64,000 nt of DNA from Aeromonas taiwanensis (GCF_000820165.1 NZ_CDDD01000019.1:41107-105106), one strand, 5' to 3'; shown: positions 50,500 through 61,638, counted from the stretch's first letter. Numbers and translations: made by a program. The notes: generated by a model from the letters alone, not told the origin.

Positions 50500-51465
50500 T
50501 TACATGTTCAGCAGCACGACTGCGCCTGTGACCAGCATGTTGAGCAGGGTCAGGGGCAGGCACACTTTCCAGCCAAAGGACATCACCTGGTCGAAGCGCG
50601 GGCGGGGCAGGGAGGCCCGCAGCAGGATGAAGAACACCATGAAGCAGGCGGTCTTCAGGGCGAACCAGATGAAGGGCGGCAGCCAGGGGCCGTGCCAGCC
50701 ACCGAAGAAGAGGGTCACGATGAGGGAGGAGATCAGCACGATGCCGATGTACTCGCCCACGAAGAAGAGACCCCACTTCATGCCCGCGTACTCGATGTGA
50801 TAGCCATCGGCGAGCTCCTGCTCGGCTTCCGGCTGATCGAACGGGTGGCGGTGGGTGACGGCGACCCCGGCGAACAGGAAGGTGACGAAGCCCAGGATCT
50901 GGGGGATCACGTTCCACATGCCGGCCTGGGCCTCGACGATGTCACGCAGGTTGAAGCTGCCGGTCTGGATGACGATGCCCATGAGCGAGAGACCGAGGAA
51001 CACCTCGTAGGAGAGGGTCTGGGCCGAGGCGCGCAGGCTGCCGAGCAGGGAGTACTTGTTGTTGCTCGACCAGCCGGCGAACAGCACGGCGTAGACCGCC
51101 AGCCCCGCGATGGCCAGGATGTAGAGCAGGCCCACGTTGAGATCCGCCACGCCCCAGGTGGGGGTGATGGGCACCACCGCAAACGCCAGGATGAAGGCGG
51201 TGAAGGCGATGATGGGGGCCAGCACGAAGATCCGGCGATCCGCGAACGGCGGGATCCAGTCCTCCTTGAAGAACATCTTGACCATGTCGGCCGCCAGCTG
51301 CAGCAGACCGAAGGGGCCAACCCGGTTGGGGCCGTAACGATCCTGCCAGAGTGCCAGCAGACGGCGCTCGATGAAGCTCATGAAGGCACCGGCCCCCACT
51401 ATCCCCACCAGCACGATCAGGGCCTTGCCGATCTCCAGCAACAGATCCATCAGCGAGTCGCTCAT
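50500..51465 (-). CDS. nuoH: NADH-quinone oxidoreductase subunit H
   Basis: 321 residues (E. coli 325). An eight-helix membrane subunit that forms the quinone chamber with NuoB and NuoD. Conserved loops are [20 protein letters not shown] and [18 protein letters not shown] with the chain of glutamates of the E channel. The ATG overlaps the nuoG stop by 4 bases. Confidence 0.97.
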   Translation of the reverse strand: MSDSLMDLLLEIGKALIVLVGIVGAGAFMSFIERRLLALWQDRYGPNRVGPFGLLQLAADMVKMFFKEDWIPPFADRRIFVLAPIIAFTAFILAFAVVPITPTWGVADLNVGLLYILAIAGLAVYAVLFAGWSSNNKYSLLGSLRASAQTLSYEVFLGLSLMGIVIQTGSFNLRDIVEAQAGMWNVIPQILGFVTFLFAGVAVTHRHPFDQPEAEQELADGYHIEYAGMKWGLFFVGEYIGIVLISSLIVTLFFGGWHGPWLPPFIWFALKTACFMVFFILLRASLPRPRFDQVMSFGWKVCLPLTLLNMLVTGAVVLLNM

Positions 51466-54191
51466 GCGATCACCTCCTGCAGGTTATCGATCAGGGCGTG
51501 GTGCAGGGCGGTCGGCAGGCCGTTCACCCCGAGCGGCAGCCCCACCAGGCCCCGGGCCAGGGCATCGCTGACGCGAAGGCGCAGGCGCCAGTGATTGCCA
51601 CCCCAGGAGAAAGCCACCTGGCTGCCGGCACTCAGGGCGAGACGAGCCGCGTCTGCGTGGTTCAGCACCAGGGCGGGCTCGCCCATGCGGGCCTGGATGA
51701 CCGGACTGCGGGCGGAGAGTTCTTCGCCGCCGAACAGCTGATCGTAACTCACCACCTGCAGGGCTGCCTGGGCGTGGAAGGGGGCGGGGATGACATCGAA
51801 CCAGCCGAGGCTGTCCTCGCCCGGTTCCAGCAGGCGACGGCCGGGATCCCCGGCGCGCAGGTTGCCACCCACCTCGTCCTGGAACTTGTTCCAGGCAGAC
51901 GGCGAGTTCCAGCCCGGCGCCCAGGCGAAGGGCACCTGGGAGAGGGGCTGGCGGGCACCGGCGTAGCCTTCCATGGAAAAGGCGAACGGGGAGTCGGGAT
52001 CCTGCGCCACCCGGGGCTCGCTCACGTTCTGATCCGCCAGCATGGAGGTGCGGCCGCTGTAGCGGTGCGGCTCGCGGGCGAGCTTCATGCCGCGAATGCG
52101 CAGGCCGGCGTTGGGGGCGGGCTCGCGCATGGCACCGAGCTGCGGGGTGCTGGCTGCGCACTCGGCGCTCACGTCGTCGAAGGTGTTCCAGCGCAGGGGC
52201 TTGCGCGCCAGTGCCCCTTGCAGGGCGGCCAGCCAGCGCCAGCTCTCGCGCACCTGGATGTCGGCGTCGTAGAAGGCGGGGGAATAGACCTGGAAGAAGC
52301 GCTGGGCGCGACCTTCCATGTTGACCTGGGTACCGTCCGCCTCGGCGAAGCTGGCGGCGGGCAGCACCAGGCTCGCCTTCTGGGCGGTCTGGCTGGCCTG
52401 GTGATCCACCACCAGCAGGTGCTGCAGGCGATCCAGGGCGGCATCCACCCGGCTGCGCGGCGCACGGCGGTAGAGATCGTTCTCCAGCACCACCAGGGCG
52501 AGTTTCTCCTCCCCTTCGATGCGCTCGAGAGCGGCCTCCAGGGGGGCGGCATCCCGGGCCAGCATGGCCAGCCCCAGACTGTTGACCTCCTGGGCCACCA
52601 GGGCGAGCTCCACCGCCTGGCCGCGGCCCTTGAGGGCGCGGGCGATGTTGCTGGCCGCCTCGATCAGGGCCAATGAGCGGGCACCATTGCCTGCGATGAT
52701 GAGGGGCTTCCTGGCGCTGCCGAGCAGTTCGGCCCAGCGGGCTGCCAGGGCCTGCTGCTCGGGAGCAAGATCCGTCGGCGCCGGAGCAGAAGCATCCAGC
52801 AGGTGGGCGATGGCGAAGCCAAGGCGCGCCTGATCCGCGTGAGGGGCGTGCAGGGTGCCGCTCGCCACGTCGTCCAGACGGGTGGCATCCAGGCTGGTGA
52901 TGAGCAGGGGGTAGCGTTCGTTCTGGGCCAGGGTCTGCACTGCGGCGACCTGCCAGAGATCCACTTTCAGCTTGCGGGCGATCTCGCGGCCCTTGCCCTT
53001 GACCGCCTGGCGCAGGGCCAGGGCGATGCGGGCGGCGGTCTGGGTGACGTCTTCGCCGAGCACCAGCACGGCGTCGGCCTCTTCCATGTCGCGCAGGCTG
53101 GGGGTGCGCACACCGCCCTGCTCCAGGATCTGCAGCATCTTCTGCAGGCATTCCCATTCGCTCTGCTCAACACCAGAGTAGAAGTTGGCGGCCCCCACCA
53201 GCTCGCGCAGGGCGTAGTTGCTCTCAAGCGACGCCCGGGGCGAGCCGATGCCGATGAGGCCGGAGGCGGTGCGCAGGGCATCGGCGGCGCGGTTCAGGGC
53301 ACCGTCCACCGTGATGGCCAGCCTGTCGCCACCCTCTTGCAAGAGGGGCTGGCGGGGGCGGTCGGCCAGGTTGACGTGACCGTAGCCGAAGCGACCGCGA
53401 TCGCACAGGAAGTAGTGGTTCAGGGCGCCGTGGAAGCGGTTCTCGATGCGGCGCAGCTCACCGTAGCGCTCACCCGGGCTGATGTTGCAGCCGACGGAGC
53501 ACCCCTGGCAGATGCTGGGGGCGAACTGCATGTCCCACTTGCGGTTGTAGCGCTCGGAGTGGGTCTTGTCGGTGAAGACGCCGGTGGGGCAGACCTCCAC
53601 CAGGTTGCCGGAGAACTCGCTCTCCAGGGTGCCATCCTCGACCCGGCCGAAGTAGACGTTGTCGTGGGCGCCATAGACCCCGAGATCCTCGCCACCGGCG
53701 TAATCCTTGTAGTAGCGCACGCAGCGATAGCAGGCGATGCAGCGGTTCATCTCGTGGTTGATGAAGGGGCCCAGATCCTGGTTCTGGTGGGTGCGCTTGG
53801 TGAAGCGGTAGCGGCGGCTGTTGTGGCCGGTCATCACCGTCATGTCCTGCAGGTGGCAGGCGCCGCCCTCTTCGCACACCGGGCAGTCGTGGGGGTGGTT
53901 GGTCATCTGCCACTCCACCACCGTCTTGCGAAACTCCTTCGCCTCTTCGTCCTCGATGGAGATATAGGTGCCATCGGTGGAGGGGGTCATGCAGGACATG
54001 ACCAGGCGGCCGCGTTTGTCGTCGGCATTCTGATACTGTTTGACCGCACACTGGCGGCAGGCACCGACGCTACCCAGCGCCGGGTGCCAGCAAAAATAGG
54101 GGACGTCCAGACCCAGCGACAGACAGGCTTGCAGCAGGTTGTCTGCCCCGTCTACCTCGTACTCTTTACCGTCTACATGAATGGTTGCCAT
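51462..54191 (-). CDS. nuoG: NADH-quinone oxidoreductase subunit G
   Basis: 909 residues (E. coli 908). The largest peripheral subunit: an N-terminal ferredoxin-like domain (2Fe-2S N1b, [17 protein letters not shown]), N5 His/Cys ligands ([14 protein letters not shown]), N4 ([11 protein letters not shown] ... CPTG) and the extra N7 site (CQGCSVGC), then a molybdopterin-oxidoreductase-like domain without cofactor. The N-terminal start [15 protein letters not shown] fits the family. It is 57 bases downstream of nuoF. Confidence 0.96.
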   Translation of the reverse strand: MATIHVDGKEYEVDGADNLLQACLSLGLDVPYFCWHPALGSVGACRQCAVKQYQNADDKRGRLVMSCMTPSTDGTYISIEDEEAKEFRKTVVEWQMTNHPHDCPVCEEGGACHLQDMTVMTGHNSRRYRFTKRTHQNQDLGPFINHEMNRCIACYRCVRYYKDYAGGEDLGVYGAHDNVYFGRVEDGTLESEFSGNLVEVCPTGVFTDKTHSERYNRKWDMQFAPSICQGCSVGCNISPGERYGELRRIENRFHGALNHYFLCDRGRFGYGHVNLADRPRQPLLQEGGDRLAITVDGALNRAADALRTASGLIGIGSPRASLESNYALRELVGAANFYSGVEQSEWECLQKMLQILEQGGVRTPSLRDMEEADAVLVLGEDVTQTAARIALALRQAVKGKGREIARKLKVDLWQVAAVQTLAQNERYPLLITSLDATRLDDVASGTLHAPHADQARLGFAIAHLLDASAPAPTDLAPEQQALAARWAELLGSARKPLIIAGNGARSLALIEAASNIARALKGRGQAVELALVAQEVNSLGLAMLARDAAPLEAALERIEGEEKLALVVLENDLYRRAPRSRVDAALDRLQHLLVVDHQASQTAQKASLVLPAASFAEADGTQVNMEGRAQRFFQVYSPAFYDADIQVRESWRWLAALQGALARKPLRWNTFDDVSAECAASTPQLGAMREPAPNAGLRIRGMKLAREPHRYSGRTSMLADQNVSEPRVAQDPDSPFAFSMEGYAGARQPLSQVPFAWAPGWNSPSAWNKFQDEVGGNLRAGDPGRRLLEPGEDSLGWFDVIPAPFHAQAALQVVSYDQLFGGEELSARSPVIQARMGEPALVLNHADAARLALSAGSQVAFSWGGNHWRLRLRVSDALARGLVGLPLGVNGLPTALHHALIDNLQEVIA

Positions 54192-54248
54192 ACAACTTCC
54201 CTGAAACCTGTTTTGTGAAATCGGCTATTGCCCGATGCGTCCCGGCGC

Positions 54249-55634
54249 TTACCAGCGCTCGCCCAGCAGGTTGGGCTGGATGCCCTTGAACAGCTTGTGA
54301 TTGTCCTGCGCGGCCTTGACTCCGGCCTCGAATTCGGAGCGGAAATACTTCATCGCACTGCCAAGGGGCTCGACGGCACCTGGGGCGTGGGCGCAGAAGG
54401 TCTTGCCCGGGCCGAGGAAGCTGACCAGCTGCTCCAGGGTGGCGAGATCCTCGGGCTGGCCTTCACCCCGCTCCAGGGCCCGCAGGATCTTGACGCTCCA
54501 GGGCAGGCCGTCGCGGCAGGGGGTGCACCAGCCGCAGGATTCGCGGGCGAAGAACTCCTCCATGTTGCGCAGCAGAGAGACCATGTTGATGCTGTCGTCC
54601 ACCGCCATGGCAAGGCCCGTCCCCATCCGGGTGCCGACCTTGCCGATGCCGCCGGCATACATCTGGGCATCCAGGTGTTCGGGCAGCAGGAAGCCGGTAC
54701 CGGCGCCGCCCGGTTGCCAGGCCTTGAGGCGATAGCCGGGTTTCATGCCGCCGGCGTACTCCTCGAACAGCTCGCGGGCGGTGATGCCAAAGGGCAGCTC
54801 CCACAGCCCCGGGGTGTTCACCTTGCCGGAGAAGCCCATCAGCTTGGTGCCGTGATCTTCCGAACCTGGCAGCGCCAGCCCCTGATACCAGGCCACACCG
54901 TTGCCGATGATGGCGGGCACGTTGCACAGGGTTTCGACGTTGTTGACGCAGGTGGGTTTGCCCCAGACGCCGGAAACGGCGGGGAAGGGGGGTTTGGCAC
55001 GCGGGTTGGCGCGCCGCCCTTCCAGGGAGTTGATGAGGGCAGTCTCCTCGCCGCAGATGTAGCGGCCGGCGCCGGTGTGGACGAACAGCTCGAAATCAAA
55101 TCCCGAGCCCAGGATGTTCTTGCCAAGGAGCCCGGCGGCCTTGGCTTCTTCCACGGCGCGGCGCAGGTGGATGGCGGCGTCCACGTACTCGCCGCGCAGG
55201 AAGATGTAGCCGCGATAGGCCTTGAGGGCCCTGGCCGAGATGATCATCCCCTCGATGAGCAGGTGGGGCAGCTGCTCCATCAGCAGCCGATCCTTGTAGG
55301 TGTTCGGCTCCATCTCGTCGGCGTTGCAGAGCAGGTAACGGATGTTCATGCTCTCGTCCTTGGGCATCAGTCCCCACTTCACCCCGGTGGAGAAGCCTGC
55401 GCCTCCGCGCCCCTTGAGGCCGGCATCCTTGACGGTGCTGACAATCTCGTCCGGGCTCATCTGGCCAAGTGCCTTGCGAGCGGCCTCGTAGCCCTGCTTG
55501 GCCTGGTACTCCTCGAGCCAGACCGGCTGGCCGTCGTCCCGCAGGCGCCAGGTGAGGGGATGCGTCTCGGCAGCGCGGGGGATGCGGTTGGCGGTGCCGA
55601 GGGAGGCGAGAGTCTTGCCTGGCTGGATGCTCAT
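54249..55634 (-). CDS. nuoF: NADH-quinone oxidoreductase subunit F
   Basis: 461 residues (E. coli 445). It binds FMN and NADH and carries cluster N3. The NADH/FMN region is [17 protein letters not shown], and three N3 cysteines are in [12 protein letters not shown], with the fourth near CAHAPG. The start [17 protein letters not shown] is slightly longer than in E. coli. It overlaps nuoE by 4 bases. Confidence 0.97.
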   Translation of the reverse strand: MSIQPGKTLASLGTANRIPRAAETHPLTWRLRDDGQPVWLEEYQAKQGYEAARKALGQMSPDEIVSTVKDAGLKGRGGAGFSTGVKWGLMPKDESMNIRYLLCNADEMEPNTYKDRLLMEQLPHLLIEGMIISARALKAYRGYIFLRGEYVDAAIHLRRAVEEAKAAGLLGKNILGSGFDFELFVHTGAGRYICGEETALINSLEGRRANPRAKPPFPAVSGVWGKPTCVNNVETLCNVPAIIGNGVAWYQGLALPGSEDHGTKLMGFSGKVNTPGLWELPFGITARELFEEYAGGMKPGYRLKAWQPGGAGTGFLLPEHLDAQMYAGGIGKVGTRMGTGLAMAVDDSINMVSLLRNMEEFFARESCGWCTPCRDGLPWSVKILRALERGEGQPEDLATLEQLVSFLGPGKTFCAHAPGAVEPLGSAMKYFRSEFEAGVKAAQDNHKLFKGIQPNLLGERW

Positions 55635-56170
55635 GGGTAAGCCTCCAGGGTCTTGAGCAGGCTGACGGCGTCGAGCCCGCCATAGGTGTCGTCATCGATC
55701 ATGATGGCCGGTCCCTTGTCGCAGTTGCCGAGGCAGCAGACCGGCAGCAGGGTGAAGCGGCCATCCGGGGAGGTCTGGCCGGGGGCCAGATTGACGACCT
55801 CTTTCAGGCCGGCCAGCAGCTGTTCATGGCCGTTGATGTAGCAGACCATGCTGTCGCAGACGCGAATGATGTGGCGACCCACCGGCTGGCGGAAGATCTG
55901 GCTGTAGAAGGTGGCGACCCCTTCCACATCGCTGGCGGGGATGCCGAGTTCGGCACCGATGGCGTGGATGGCACCATCCGGTACCCAGCCGCGGGCCTGC
56001 TGCACTATCTTGAGCGCTTCTATGCTGGCGGCACGGGGATCTTCGTAGTGGTGTTTCTCGTGTTCGATGGCATCGCGCTCCGCTTGGCTCAGGACGAAAT
56101 CGCCCTGCTGGCTGCTGCATGCCCCTTGCCCTTGTGGGGTCTGGTTATTGTGACACTGACATTGGCTCAT
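55631..56170 (-). CDS. nuoE: NADH-quinone oxidoreductase subunit E
   Basis: 179 residues (E. coli 166). A thioredoxin-like subunit with the [2Fe-2S] cluster N1a; ligand cysteines are in IRVCDSMVC and [12 protein letters not shown]. The N-terminal 25 residues are Gln/Cys-rich ([15 protein letters not shown]) and go beyond the usual length; whether these extra cysteines matter is unknown. It is separated from nuoCD by 72 bases. Confidence 0.95.
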   Translation of the reverse strand: MSQCQCHNNQTPQGQGACSSQQGDFVLSQAERDAIEHEKHHYEDPRAASIEALKIVQQARGWVPDGAIHAIGAELGIPASDVEGVATFYSQIFRQPVGRHIIRVCDSMVCYINGHEQLLAGLKEVVNLAPGQTSPDGRFTLLPVCCLGNCDKGPAIMIDDDTYGGLDAVSLLKTLEAYP

Positions 56171-56242
56171 GACTTGACCTTTTGTGGCTTGTCCCTTTAC
56201 TGCGCGTCTCGCCCTTCGCCCCGTCTGCCGGGGCGAGAGGAC

Positions 56243-58048
56243 TCAACGATCCACATCTGACATAACGAAATCGATACTGCCCAGGTAGACGATGAGGTCC
56301 GACACCATCTGGCCGCGGATCACCGAGGGGATCTGCTGCAGGTGGGCGAAGCTCGGGGTGCGGATCCGGGTCCGGTAGCTCATGGTGGAGCCGTCACTGG
56401 TCAGGTAGTAGCTGTTGACCCCCTTGGTCGCCTCTATCATCTGGAAGGACTCGGCGGCCGGCATGACGGGCCCCCAGGAGACTTGCAGGAAGTGGGTGAT
56501 CAGGGTCTCGATGTCCTGCAGGGTGCGATCTTTCGGCGGTGGCGTGGTGAGCGGGTGATCCGCCTTGAACGGCCCTTCGGGCATGTTCTTCATGCACTGC
56601 TCGATGATGCGCATACTCTGGCGGATCTCCTCGATGCGCACGGTGGCACGGTCGTAGGCATCCCCGTTCGCTCCCACCGGCACCTCGAACTCGAACTGGT
56701 CGTAACCGGAATACGGACGCCATTTGCGCACGTCGAAGTTGAGGCCGGTGGCGCGCAGACCGCCCCCCGTGGTGCCCCAGGCCAGGGCCTGCGCCGTGTT
56801 GTAGGCGGCGACGCCTATGGTGCGGCCGCGCAGTATGCTGTTGCGCATGGCGGCTTTTTCATACTCCATCAAGCGCTTGGGCAGCCAGCTCAGCAGGTTG
56901 TCCTGGATGAGGCGGGCCCAGCCGGTGGGCAGATCGTGGGCCACGCCGCCGATGCGGAACCAGGCCGGGTGCATACGCGCGCCCGTGATGGCTTCGATGA
57001 TGGTGTAGATCTTCTGCCGGTCGGTGAAGGTGAAGAAGACCGGGGTCATGGCCCCCACGTCCTGGATATAGGTGCCAAGGAACAGCAGGTGGCTCTGGAT
57101 GCGGAACAGCTCCGCCATCATGACCCGGATCACGTCGACCCGGCCCGGCACCTTGATGCCCGCCAGCTTCTCGACCGCCAACACATAGGGCAGGTTGTTC
57201 ATCACGCCGCCCAGATATTCGACCCGGTCGGTGTAGGGGATGTAGCTGTGCCAGGACTGGCGCTCTCCCATCTTCTCGGCGCCGCGGTGGTGATAGCCGA
57301 TGTCGGGCACGCAGTCGCGGATTTCCTCCCCGTCGAGCTGCAGCACCAGGCGGAAGGCGCCGTGGGCGGAGGGGTGGTTGGGGCCGAGGTTCAGGAACAT
57401 GTAGTCCTCGTTCTCGTTGCCCCGGGCCATGCCCCACTCTTCGGGCTTGAACAGGAGGTTGTCCTGCTCCTGATCCTGCTTGACCGCATCGAGCATGAAG
57501 GGATCGAACTCGGTCGCCCGCGCCGGGTAGTCCTTGCGTAGCGGGTGTCCCTGCCAGCTCTTGGGCATCATGATGCGGGTCAGATGGGGGTGGCCGTCGA
57601 AGGTGATGCCCATCAGATCCCACACTTCACGCTCGTACCAGTTGGCGTTGGGGAAGTGGCGGCTGACGGTGGGCAGATGCAGATCGCTCTCCTTGAGCGG
57701 CACCTTCAGCATGACGTCGGCGTTGCGGTCGATGGAGACGAGGTGATAGAAGACGGTGAAGTCGCTCTCGGGCAGACCGTGGCGATGGCTGCGCATCCGT
57801 TCGTCGGTGGCGCTCAAGTCGAACAGCATCACGAAGGGGGAGGGCAGCGTTTTAAGGAACCCCATCACGTCCAGCAGCAGTTCCCGGGAGAGCCAGATGA
57901 CGGGGACACCGGTGCGGGTGCTCTGCACGGTGAAGCGCTCGGCGCCGAAGTGGGCGAACAGCTCGCCCACCACCTGGGCATCGGCGTGATCGGCGGTTTG
58001 CCACTGGGCCATGGTGTAGTTGCTTGGGAATTCTCGAGTCAGTTTCAT
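56243..58048 (-). CDS. nuoCD: NADH-quinone oxidoreductase fused subunit C/D
   Basis: 601 residues (E. coli 596). NuoC (about 1-185, ending near the LRKDYPAR segment) is fused to NuoD (about 205-601), as in enterobacteria. NuoD forms the quinone site: [14 protein letters not shown] and [16 protein letters not shown] contain the conserved quinone-contacting residues. nuoB ends 2 bases upstream. Confidence 0.97.
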   Translation of the reverse strand: MKLTREFPSNYTMAQWQTADHADAQVVGELFAHFGAERFTVQSTRTGVPVIWLSRELLLDVMGFLKTLPSPFVMLFDLSATDERMRSHRHGLPESDFTVFYHLVSIDRNADVMLKVPLKESDLHLPTVSRHFPNANWYEREVWDLMGITFDGHPHLTRIMMPKSWQGHPLRKDYPARATEFDPFMLDAVKQDQEQDNLLFKPEEWGMARGNENEDYMFLNLGPNHPSAHGAFRLVLQLDGEEIRDCVPDIGYHHRGAEKMGERQSWHSYIPYTDRVEYLGGVMNNLPYVLAVEKLAGIKVPGRVDVIRVMMAELFRIQSHLLFLGTYIQDVGAMTPVFFTFTDRQKIYTIIEAITGARMHPAWFRIGGVAHDLPTGWARLIQDNLLSWLPKRLMEYEKAAMRNSILRGRTIGVAAYNTAQALAWGTTGGGLRATGLNFDVRKWRPYSGYDQFEFEVPVGANGDAYDRATVRIEEIRQSMRIIEQCMKNMPEGPFKADHPLTTPPPKDRTLQDIETLITHFLQVSWGPVMPAAESFQMIEATKGVNSYYLTSDGSTMSYRTRIRTPSFAHLQQIPSVIRGQMVSDLIVYLGSIDFVMSDVDR

Positions 58049-58050
58049 GG

Positions 58051-58725
58051 TCAGATCTCATCCGGCGTGCGCAGGTTGGTCACGTTGATCCGCTCGCCGC
58101 GCTTGCGTTCCTTCTCGGCCTGCATCTGGGGGCGATAGACCCCCTGATCTCCCACTACCCAGGAGAGGGGACGGCGTTCCTTGCCGATGGAGTCCTGCAG
58201 CAGCATCAGGGCCTGCAGGAAGGCCTCGGGGCGGGGCGGGCAGCCCGGAATGTAGACGTCGACCGGCAGGAACTTGTCCACCCCCTGGACGACGGAGTAG
58301 ATGTCGTACATGCCGCCGGAGTTGGCACAGGCGCCCATGGAGATGACCCACTTGGGTTCGAGCAACTGTTCATAGAGGCGCTGGATGACGGGCGCCATCT
58401 TGATGAAGGGGGTACCGGCGATCACCATGAAGTCCGCCTGGCGCGGTGAGGCGCGAATGACTTCGGCGCCGAAGCGGGCCACGTCATGGGGGGAAGTGAA
58501 GGCGGTACACATCTCCACATAGCAGCAGGAGATGCCGAAGTTGTAGGGCCAGAGGGAGTTCTTGCGGCCCCAGTTGACGGTGTCTTGCAGCACCTCTTCG
58601 AGACGCCCGATCATGATGCCACGGGTCGCTTGCTGCGCCAGTGGATCATCGACGGTCTGGCGCTGTTCCTGGGGGTAGCGCTCGACGGGCGCATCCGGGT
58701 CAATCCGGGTCAGGGTGTACTTCAT
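58051..58725 (-). CDS. nuoB: NADH-quinone oxidoreductase subunit B
   Basis: 224 residues (E. coli 220). It carries cluster N2, the electron donor to quinone. Ligands include the adjacent pair C67-C68 in GISCCYVEM, another in MGACANSGG and one in PGCPPRPE. It lies 29 bases downstream of nuoA. Confidence 0.97.
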   Translation of the reverse strand: MKYTLTRIDPDAPVERYPQEQRQTVDDPLAQQATRGIMIGRLEEVLQDTVNWGRKNSLWPYNFGISCCYVEMCTAFTSPHDVARFGAEVIRASPRQADFMVIAGTPFIKMAPVIQRLYEQLLEPKWVISMGACANSGGMYDIYSVVQGVDKFLPVDVYIPGCPPRPEAFLQALMLLQDSIGKERRPLSWVVGDQGVYRPQMQAEKERKRGERINVTNLRTPDEI

Positions 58726-58754
58726 GGTGCAACCTCAAAGAGATAATCGGTAGT

Positions 58755-59159
58755 TCAGTCTGGTTTCTTGTCAGTCAGGACACGCTTTTTCGGCGCCCAG
58801 TCGAGGGCGCCGATGCGCCACAGGTAGATGAGGCCTACCAGCAGCAAGGTGATGAAGATGGTGGCTTCTATGAAGCCGACCCAGCCGCTTTCCCGAACGG
58901 ACACGGACCAGGCAAAGAGATAGAGCGCCTCGACATCGAAGATGACGAAGAACATGGCGACCAGATAAAACTTGGCGGAGAAGCGCAGGCGGGCGTTGCC
59001 CACGGAATCCACGCCTGACTCGAAGGGTTTGTTCTTGGCTCGGCCATAGGCACGACCCCCCAGCAGAGCTGCCAGACCTATCATGATGAGGCAGATGCAG
59101 ATGGCGCCAATGACATAGACAGCAAAAGCCCAATGCTGGACGGCAATATCAGCAAACAT
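58755..59159 (-). CDS. nuoA: NADH-quinone oxidoreductase subunit A
   Basis: 134 residues (E. coli 147). Three transmembrane helices (about 10-35, 65-88, 95-118). The [21 protein letters not shown] loop (quoted family region) and [10 protein letters not shown] are typical. It is the first gene of the 13-gene nuo operon; AGGGAA lies about 10 bases upstream of the ATG. Confidence 0.96.
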   Translation of the reverse strand: MFADIAVQHWAFAVYVIGAICICLIMIGLAALLGGRAYGRAKNKPFESGVDSVGNARLRFSAKFYLVAMFFVIFDVEALYLFAWSVSVRESGWVGFIEATIFITLLLVGLIYLWRIGALDWAPKKRVLTDKKPD

Positions 59160-59250
59160 ATAGGTTTTCCCTAACCAAATTAATCATGTGACTTAACAAT
59201 GGTGTTACGTAGTATGCCACTTTCATACTGATTTACATGCCATTTCAGCG

Positions 59251-59265
59251 GATTAATTATTAATC
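59251..59265. promoter_or_regulatory. 15-base palindrome upstream of nuoA
   Basis: GATTAAT-T-ATTAATC is a perfect palindrome about 90 bases before the nuoA ATG in an A+T-rich stretch. It may be an operator; ArcA- or NarL-type control of nuo is known in E. coli, but I cannot assign this site. Confidence 0.35.
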
Positions 59266-59391
59266 ATCAGAGGGAAAATCGCGTTTTGCTAGCGGGGTCA
59301 ATTTTCTCATTTGAGAATCGTTTTCAATCGTTTTTGAGAGGCCCCAAAAACAGGGAATGTTTGAAAAGAGGGAGGCGTCGCAGGAGAGAAA

Positions 59392-59412
59392 AGACCCCGC
59401 ATGGCGGGGTCT
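59392..59412 (-). terminator. Terminator of the stator genes
   Basis: AGACCCCGC/GCGGGGTCT stem with a 3-base loop and TTTCTC on the minus strand, just after the motB-like stop. Confidence 0.82.
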
Positions 59413-59415
59413 GTT

Positions 59416-60291
59416 TCAGGGTTTGAGGAGGGGCAGGGCCTGTTCCGCCGCTTTGCCCTGGGAGAGCACGATCTCCACCCGCCGATTGGCCTGGCGGTGT
59501 TCCGGGGTGTCATTGGGATAACGGGGCTGGGTGTCTGCCACCCCTTGTGCAATGACCCGTCGCGAGTCCAGCTTGGGATTGGTCAGCAGGGTGTGGACTA
59601 TGGTGGCCGCCCGCAACACCGACAGCTCCCAGTTGTTGCGATAGAGTTCCACCGGTGCCTGGGAGTTGTCGGTGTGGCCGGTGACCACCACCATGCCGGG
59701 GATATCGGCCAGGACGTCGGAGACCTTGTTGACCAGGGGGATGAACTGGGGTTGCAGGAAGGCCGAGTCCGCCGGGAACAGGGTCTTCTCGCCGATGCGG
59801 ATCACCAGCTGGCTGCCTAGCTGTTCTACTTCGATCTCCTTGGATTCGATCTGGCTCTTGAGCTGCTGCTCCAGCTTCTGCTTGGTGCTGATGGTCCAGT
59901 CCTGCTCCTTGGTCTTGTGGGGCCAGGATTCGGTCGCACTGGGCTTCTCGGACGAGCCTATGGTCTCGTTGAAGGGATCGGAGGCCGATGCAGGAGCCTC
60001 GGTGTCGAGCACCTTCTCCTGCTGCGACGTACCCGGGGTGGTCTTGGACTCGGGCTCCAGGATACCTGTGCCCCCCTGCATCACGGGGGAGCCCGCAGGC
60101 AGCGAGACCAGGCCTATCTTGCCGAGCGACTCGATAAAGCCCTGTATCAGTACCCGGGTCTCCGACTGCTTGGCCATGGCGAACGAATAGAGCACCACGA
60201 ACAGGGCGAACAGCAATGTCATGAAGTCGGCATAGGAGACCAGCCAGCGCTCGTGGTTCTCCGGTGCCTCAGCCTTTTTCTTTTTCGCCAC
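59416..60291 (-). CDS. motB: Flagellar stator protein, MotB/MotD/PomB-like
   Basis: 291 residues. One transmembrane helix at about 22-42 (DFMTLLFALFVVLYSFAMA) with the ion-carrying aspartate just before it (SYADFM), a long plug/linker (about 50-150) and an OmpA-like peptidoglycan-binding domain (about 165-280; VVVTGHTDNSQAP, NNWELSVLRAATIV). The stator anchors to the cell wall and passes H+ or Na+. The start is GTG at 60291 with GGAGG five bases upstream; an upstream in-frame TTG lacks a site. It overlaps motA by 23 bases. Symbol given by family; the pair resembles Pseudomonas MotCD and Aeromonas PomA2B2. Confidence 0.88.
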   Translation of the reverse strand: MAKKKKAEAPENHERWLVSYADFMTLLFALFVVLYSFAMAKQSETRVLIQGFIESLGKIGLVSLPAGSPVMQGGTGILEPESKTTPGTSQQEKVLDTEAPASASDPFNETIGSSEKPSATESWPHKTKEQDWTISTKQKLEQQLKSQIESKEIEVEQLGSQLVIRIGEKTLFPADSAFLQPQFIPLVNKVSDVLADIPGMVVVTGHTDNSQAPVELYRNNWELSVLRAATIVHTLLTNPKLDSRRVIAQGVADTQPRYPNDTPEHRQANRRVEIVLSQGKAAEQALPLLKP

Positions 60292-61027
60292 CGTGGCCTC
60301 CGAGGTAGGGTTCAAGGGTCACTTGCAGTCGCTGTTGTGACTCGCCGTCCACGATGCAGAGGATGCCGGTCAGGGTCATCTCCTTGTAGTGGCGGATCTG
60401 GTGGGCGAAGCCCTTGTAGCGGTTGCCAAAGGGCAGGAAGATCAGGTTGGCGGCACCGACCCCGTAGATGGTGGCGATGAAGGCCACCGCGATGGCGCCC
60501 CCCAGTTTGTCCGGTGCATCCAGCAGCCCCATGGCGTGGATGAGGCCAAATACGGCCCCGACGATCCCCATGGTCGGGCAGTAGCCGCCCATGGCTTCAT
60601 AAAATTTGACGGTCTGTTCGAGATCTTCCTGCTCGAACTCGATCTCGTTTTCCAGCACCTCGTGGATCTTGGTCTTCTCGTAACCGTCCACCATCATCTG
60701 GACCCCTTTCTTCAAGAAAGGATCCTTGATGTCGTCGATCATCCCCTCCAGTGCCAGCATGCCGCTGCGCCGCGCATTGCCTGCGAGGGTTTCCAGCAGC
60801 TGGGCCTGTTCCAGCATGTCGAGACGCAGGGGAGATATGAGCCACTTGAAGCGTTTGAAGGTCTTGCCGACCACGGAGAAGGGGAACTGGGTCAGCGCCG
60901 CCCCCACGGTCCCGCCGATGACGATGAGGAAGGCGGGGAGATCGAGCAGGGCACTGGGATGCCCCCCCTCGATGATGTTGCCACCCAGGATGGCAGCCAG
61001 GGCCAGCAGCAAACCAATCAGACTCAT
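60269..61027 (-). CDS. motA: Flagellar stator protein, MotA/MotC/PomA-like
   Basis: 252 residues with four transmembrane helices (about 2-20, 30-50, 148-170, 180-202) and a cytoplasmic loop bearing FKRFKWLISPLRLDML and RSGMLALEGM. PTMGIVGAVFGLIHAMG and GGAIAVAFIATIYGVGAANL are the conserved channel helices. It generates torque with the partner encoded next. The N-terminal LALAAILGGNIIEGGH resembles the MotC/PomA type rather than E. coli MotA. Ion specificity cannot be told from this alone. It is not within a flagellar cluster in this window. Confidence 0.9.
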   Translation of the reverse strand: MSLIGLLLALAAILGGNIIEGGHPSALLDLPAFLIVIGGTVGAALTQFPFSVVGKTFKRFKWLISPLRLDMLEQAQLLETLAGNARRSGMLALEGMIDDIKDPFLKKGVQMMVDGYEKTKIHEVLENEIEFEQEDLEQTVKFYEAMGGYCPTMGIVGAVFGLIHAMGLLDAPDKLGGAIAVAFIATIYGVGAANLIFLPFGNRYKGFAHQIRHYKEMTLTGILCIVDGESQQRLQVTLEPYLGGHGGEKEKG

Positions 61028-61361
61028 GTGTCCATATTCCCTATGCGTTGTGTGTGGCTAGTGTAGCCACTTAACTATCAGTTTTTCAAAACGATATCCA
61101 ATCGGTGAGCAAATATCCGGGGGGCTGCACCGACAGGGAGACACCTCCCTGTGTCGGCCAGAACGGGAAGATCATAAGGGCAGGAAAACGAGGATGACGG
61201 GGTTGTCCATCGGGCGCGATGGGGCGAGGGCGGGCTTGTGCAGGACTGGAAAGCGAAAGGGGGGCTGTGGACTGCGTTTTGAGGCCAGTCGCCTTGTCCG
61301 CACCCGGTGAGAGGGCTGGCTTTCCCTTGCGGCATTTGCGGGCAGGCCGGTGTGGAAAGCA
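61028..61361. other. Intergenic region upstream of the stator genes
   Basis: About 330 bases. The motA-like promoter should be here (minus strand), but no good sigma70 or sigma54/sigma28 motif stands out. No RNA gene or repeat was seen. Open frames on both strands have no protein character. Confidence 0.5.
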
Positions 61362-61387
61362 AAAAACCGACCATCAGGTCGGTTTTT
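61362..61387. terminator. Bidirectional terminator-type hairpin
   Basis: AAAAACCGACC/GGTCGGTTTTT with a 4-base loop. It stands 120 bases beyond the tRNA-Ser terminator and ends no annotated gene. Confidence 0.8.
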
Positions 61388-61507
61388 CAATCTGTACGCC
61401 GGGTCGAGATTGACTCGTGCCATCCCTGGCGCTCGCCCTGCGGGCAGCCTGCGGCTGTCCTGCCCCTTGTCGAACCAGGGTTAGAACCGAGCCGCCCGTC
61501 ACCGGAT
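61388..61507. other. Spacer between two terminators
   Basis: A 120-base GC-rich stretch between two intrinsic terminators, with repeated GCAGG/CCTGC pieces that could fold. It holds no protein gene that I can support. Confidence 0.4.
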
Positions 61508-61547
61508 AAAACAAAAGGCCCAGTCTTGCGACGGGGCCTTTTGTTTT
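61508..61547 (-). terminator. Terminator of tRNA-Ser
   Basis: AAAACAAAAGGCCC pairs with GGGCCTTTTGTTTT across an 11-13-base loop, directly after the tRNA on the minus strand. Confidence 0.85.
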
Positions 61548-61550
61548 ATT

Positions 61551-61638
61551 TGGCGGTGAGGGAGGGATTCGAACCCTCGATACGTTGCCGTATACACACT
61601 TTCCAGGCGTGCTCCTTCAGCCACTCGGACACCTCACC
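61551..61638 (-). tRNA. tRNA-Ser (anticodon GGA)
   Basis: 88 bases including an encoded CCA. The acceptor stem GGTGAGG pairs with CCTCACC, the anticodon loop reads CTGGAAA with anticodon GGA (serine UCC/UCU codons), the long variable arm typical of class II tRNAs is present, and the T arm is GAGGGTTCGAATCCCTC. Discriminator base G precedes CCA. Confidence 0.95.
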
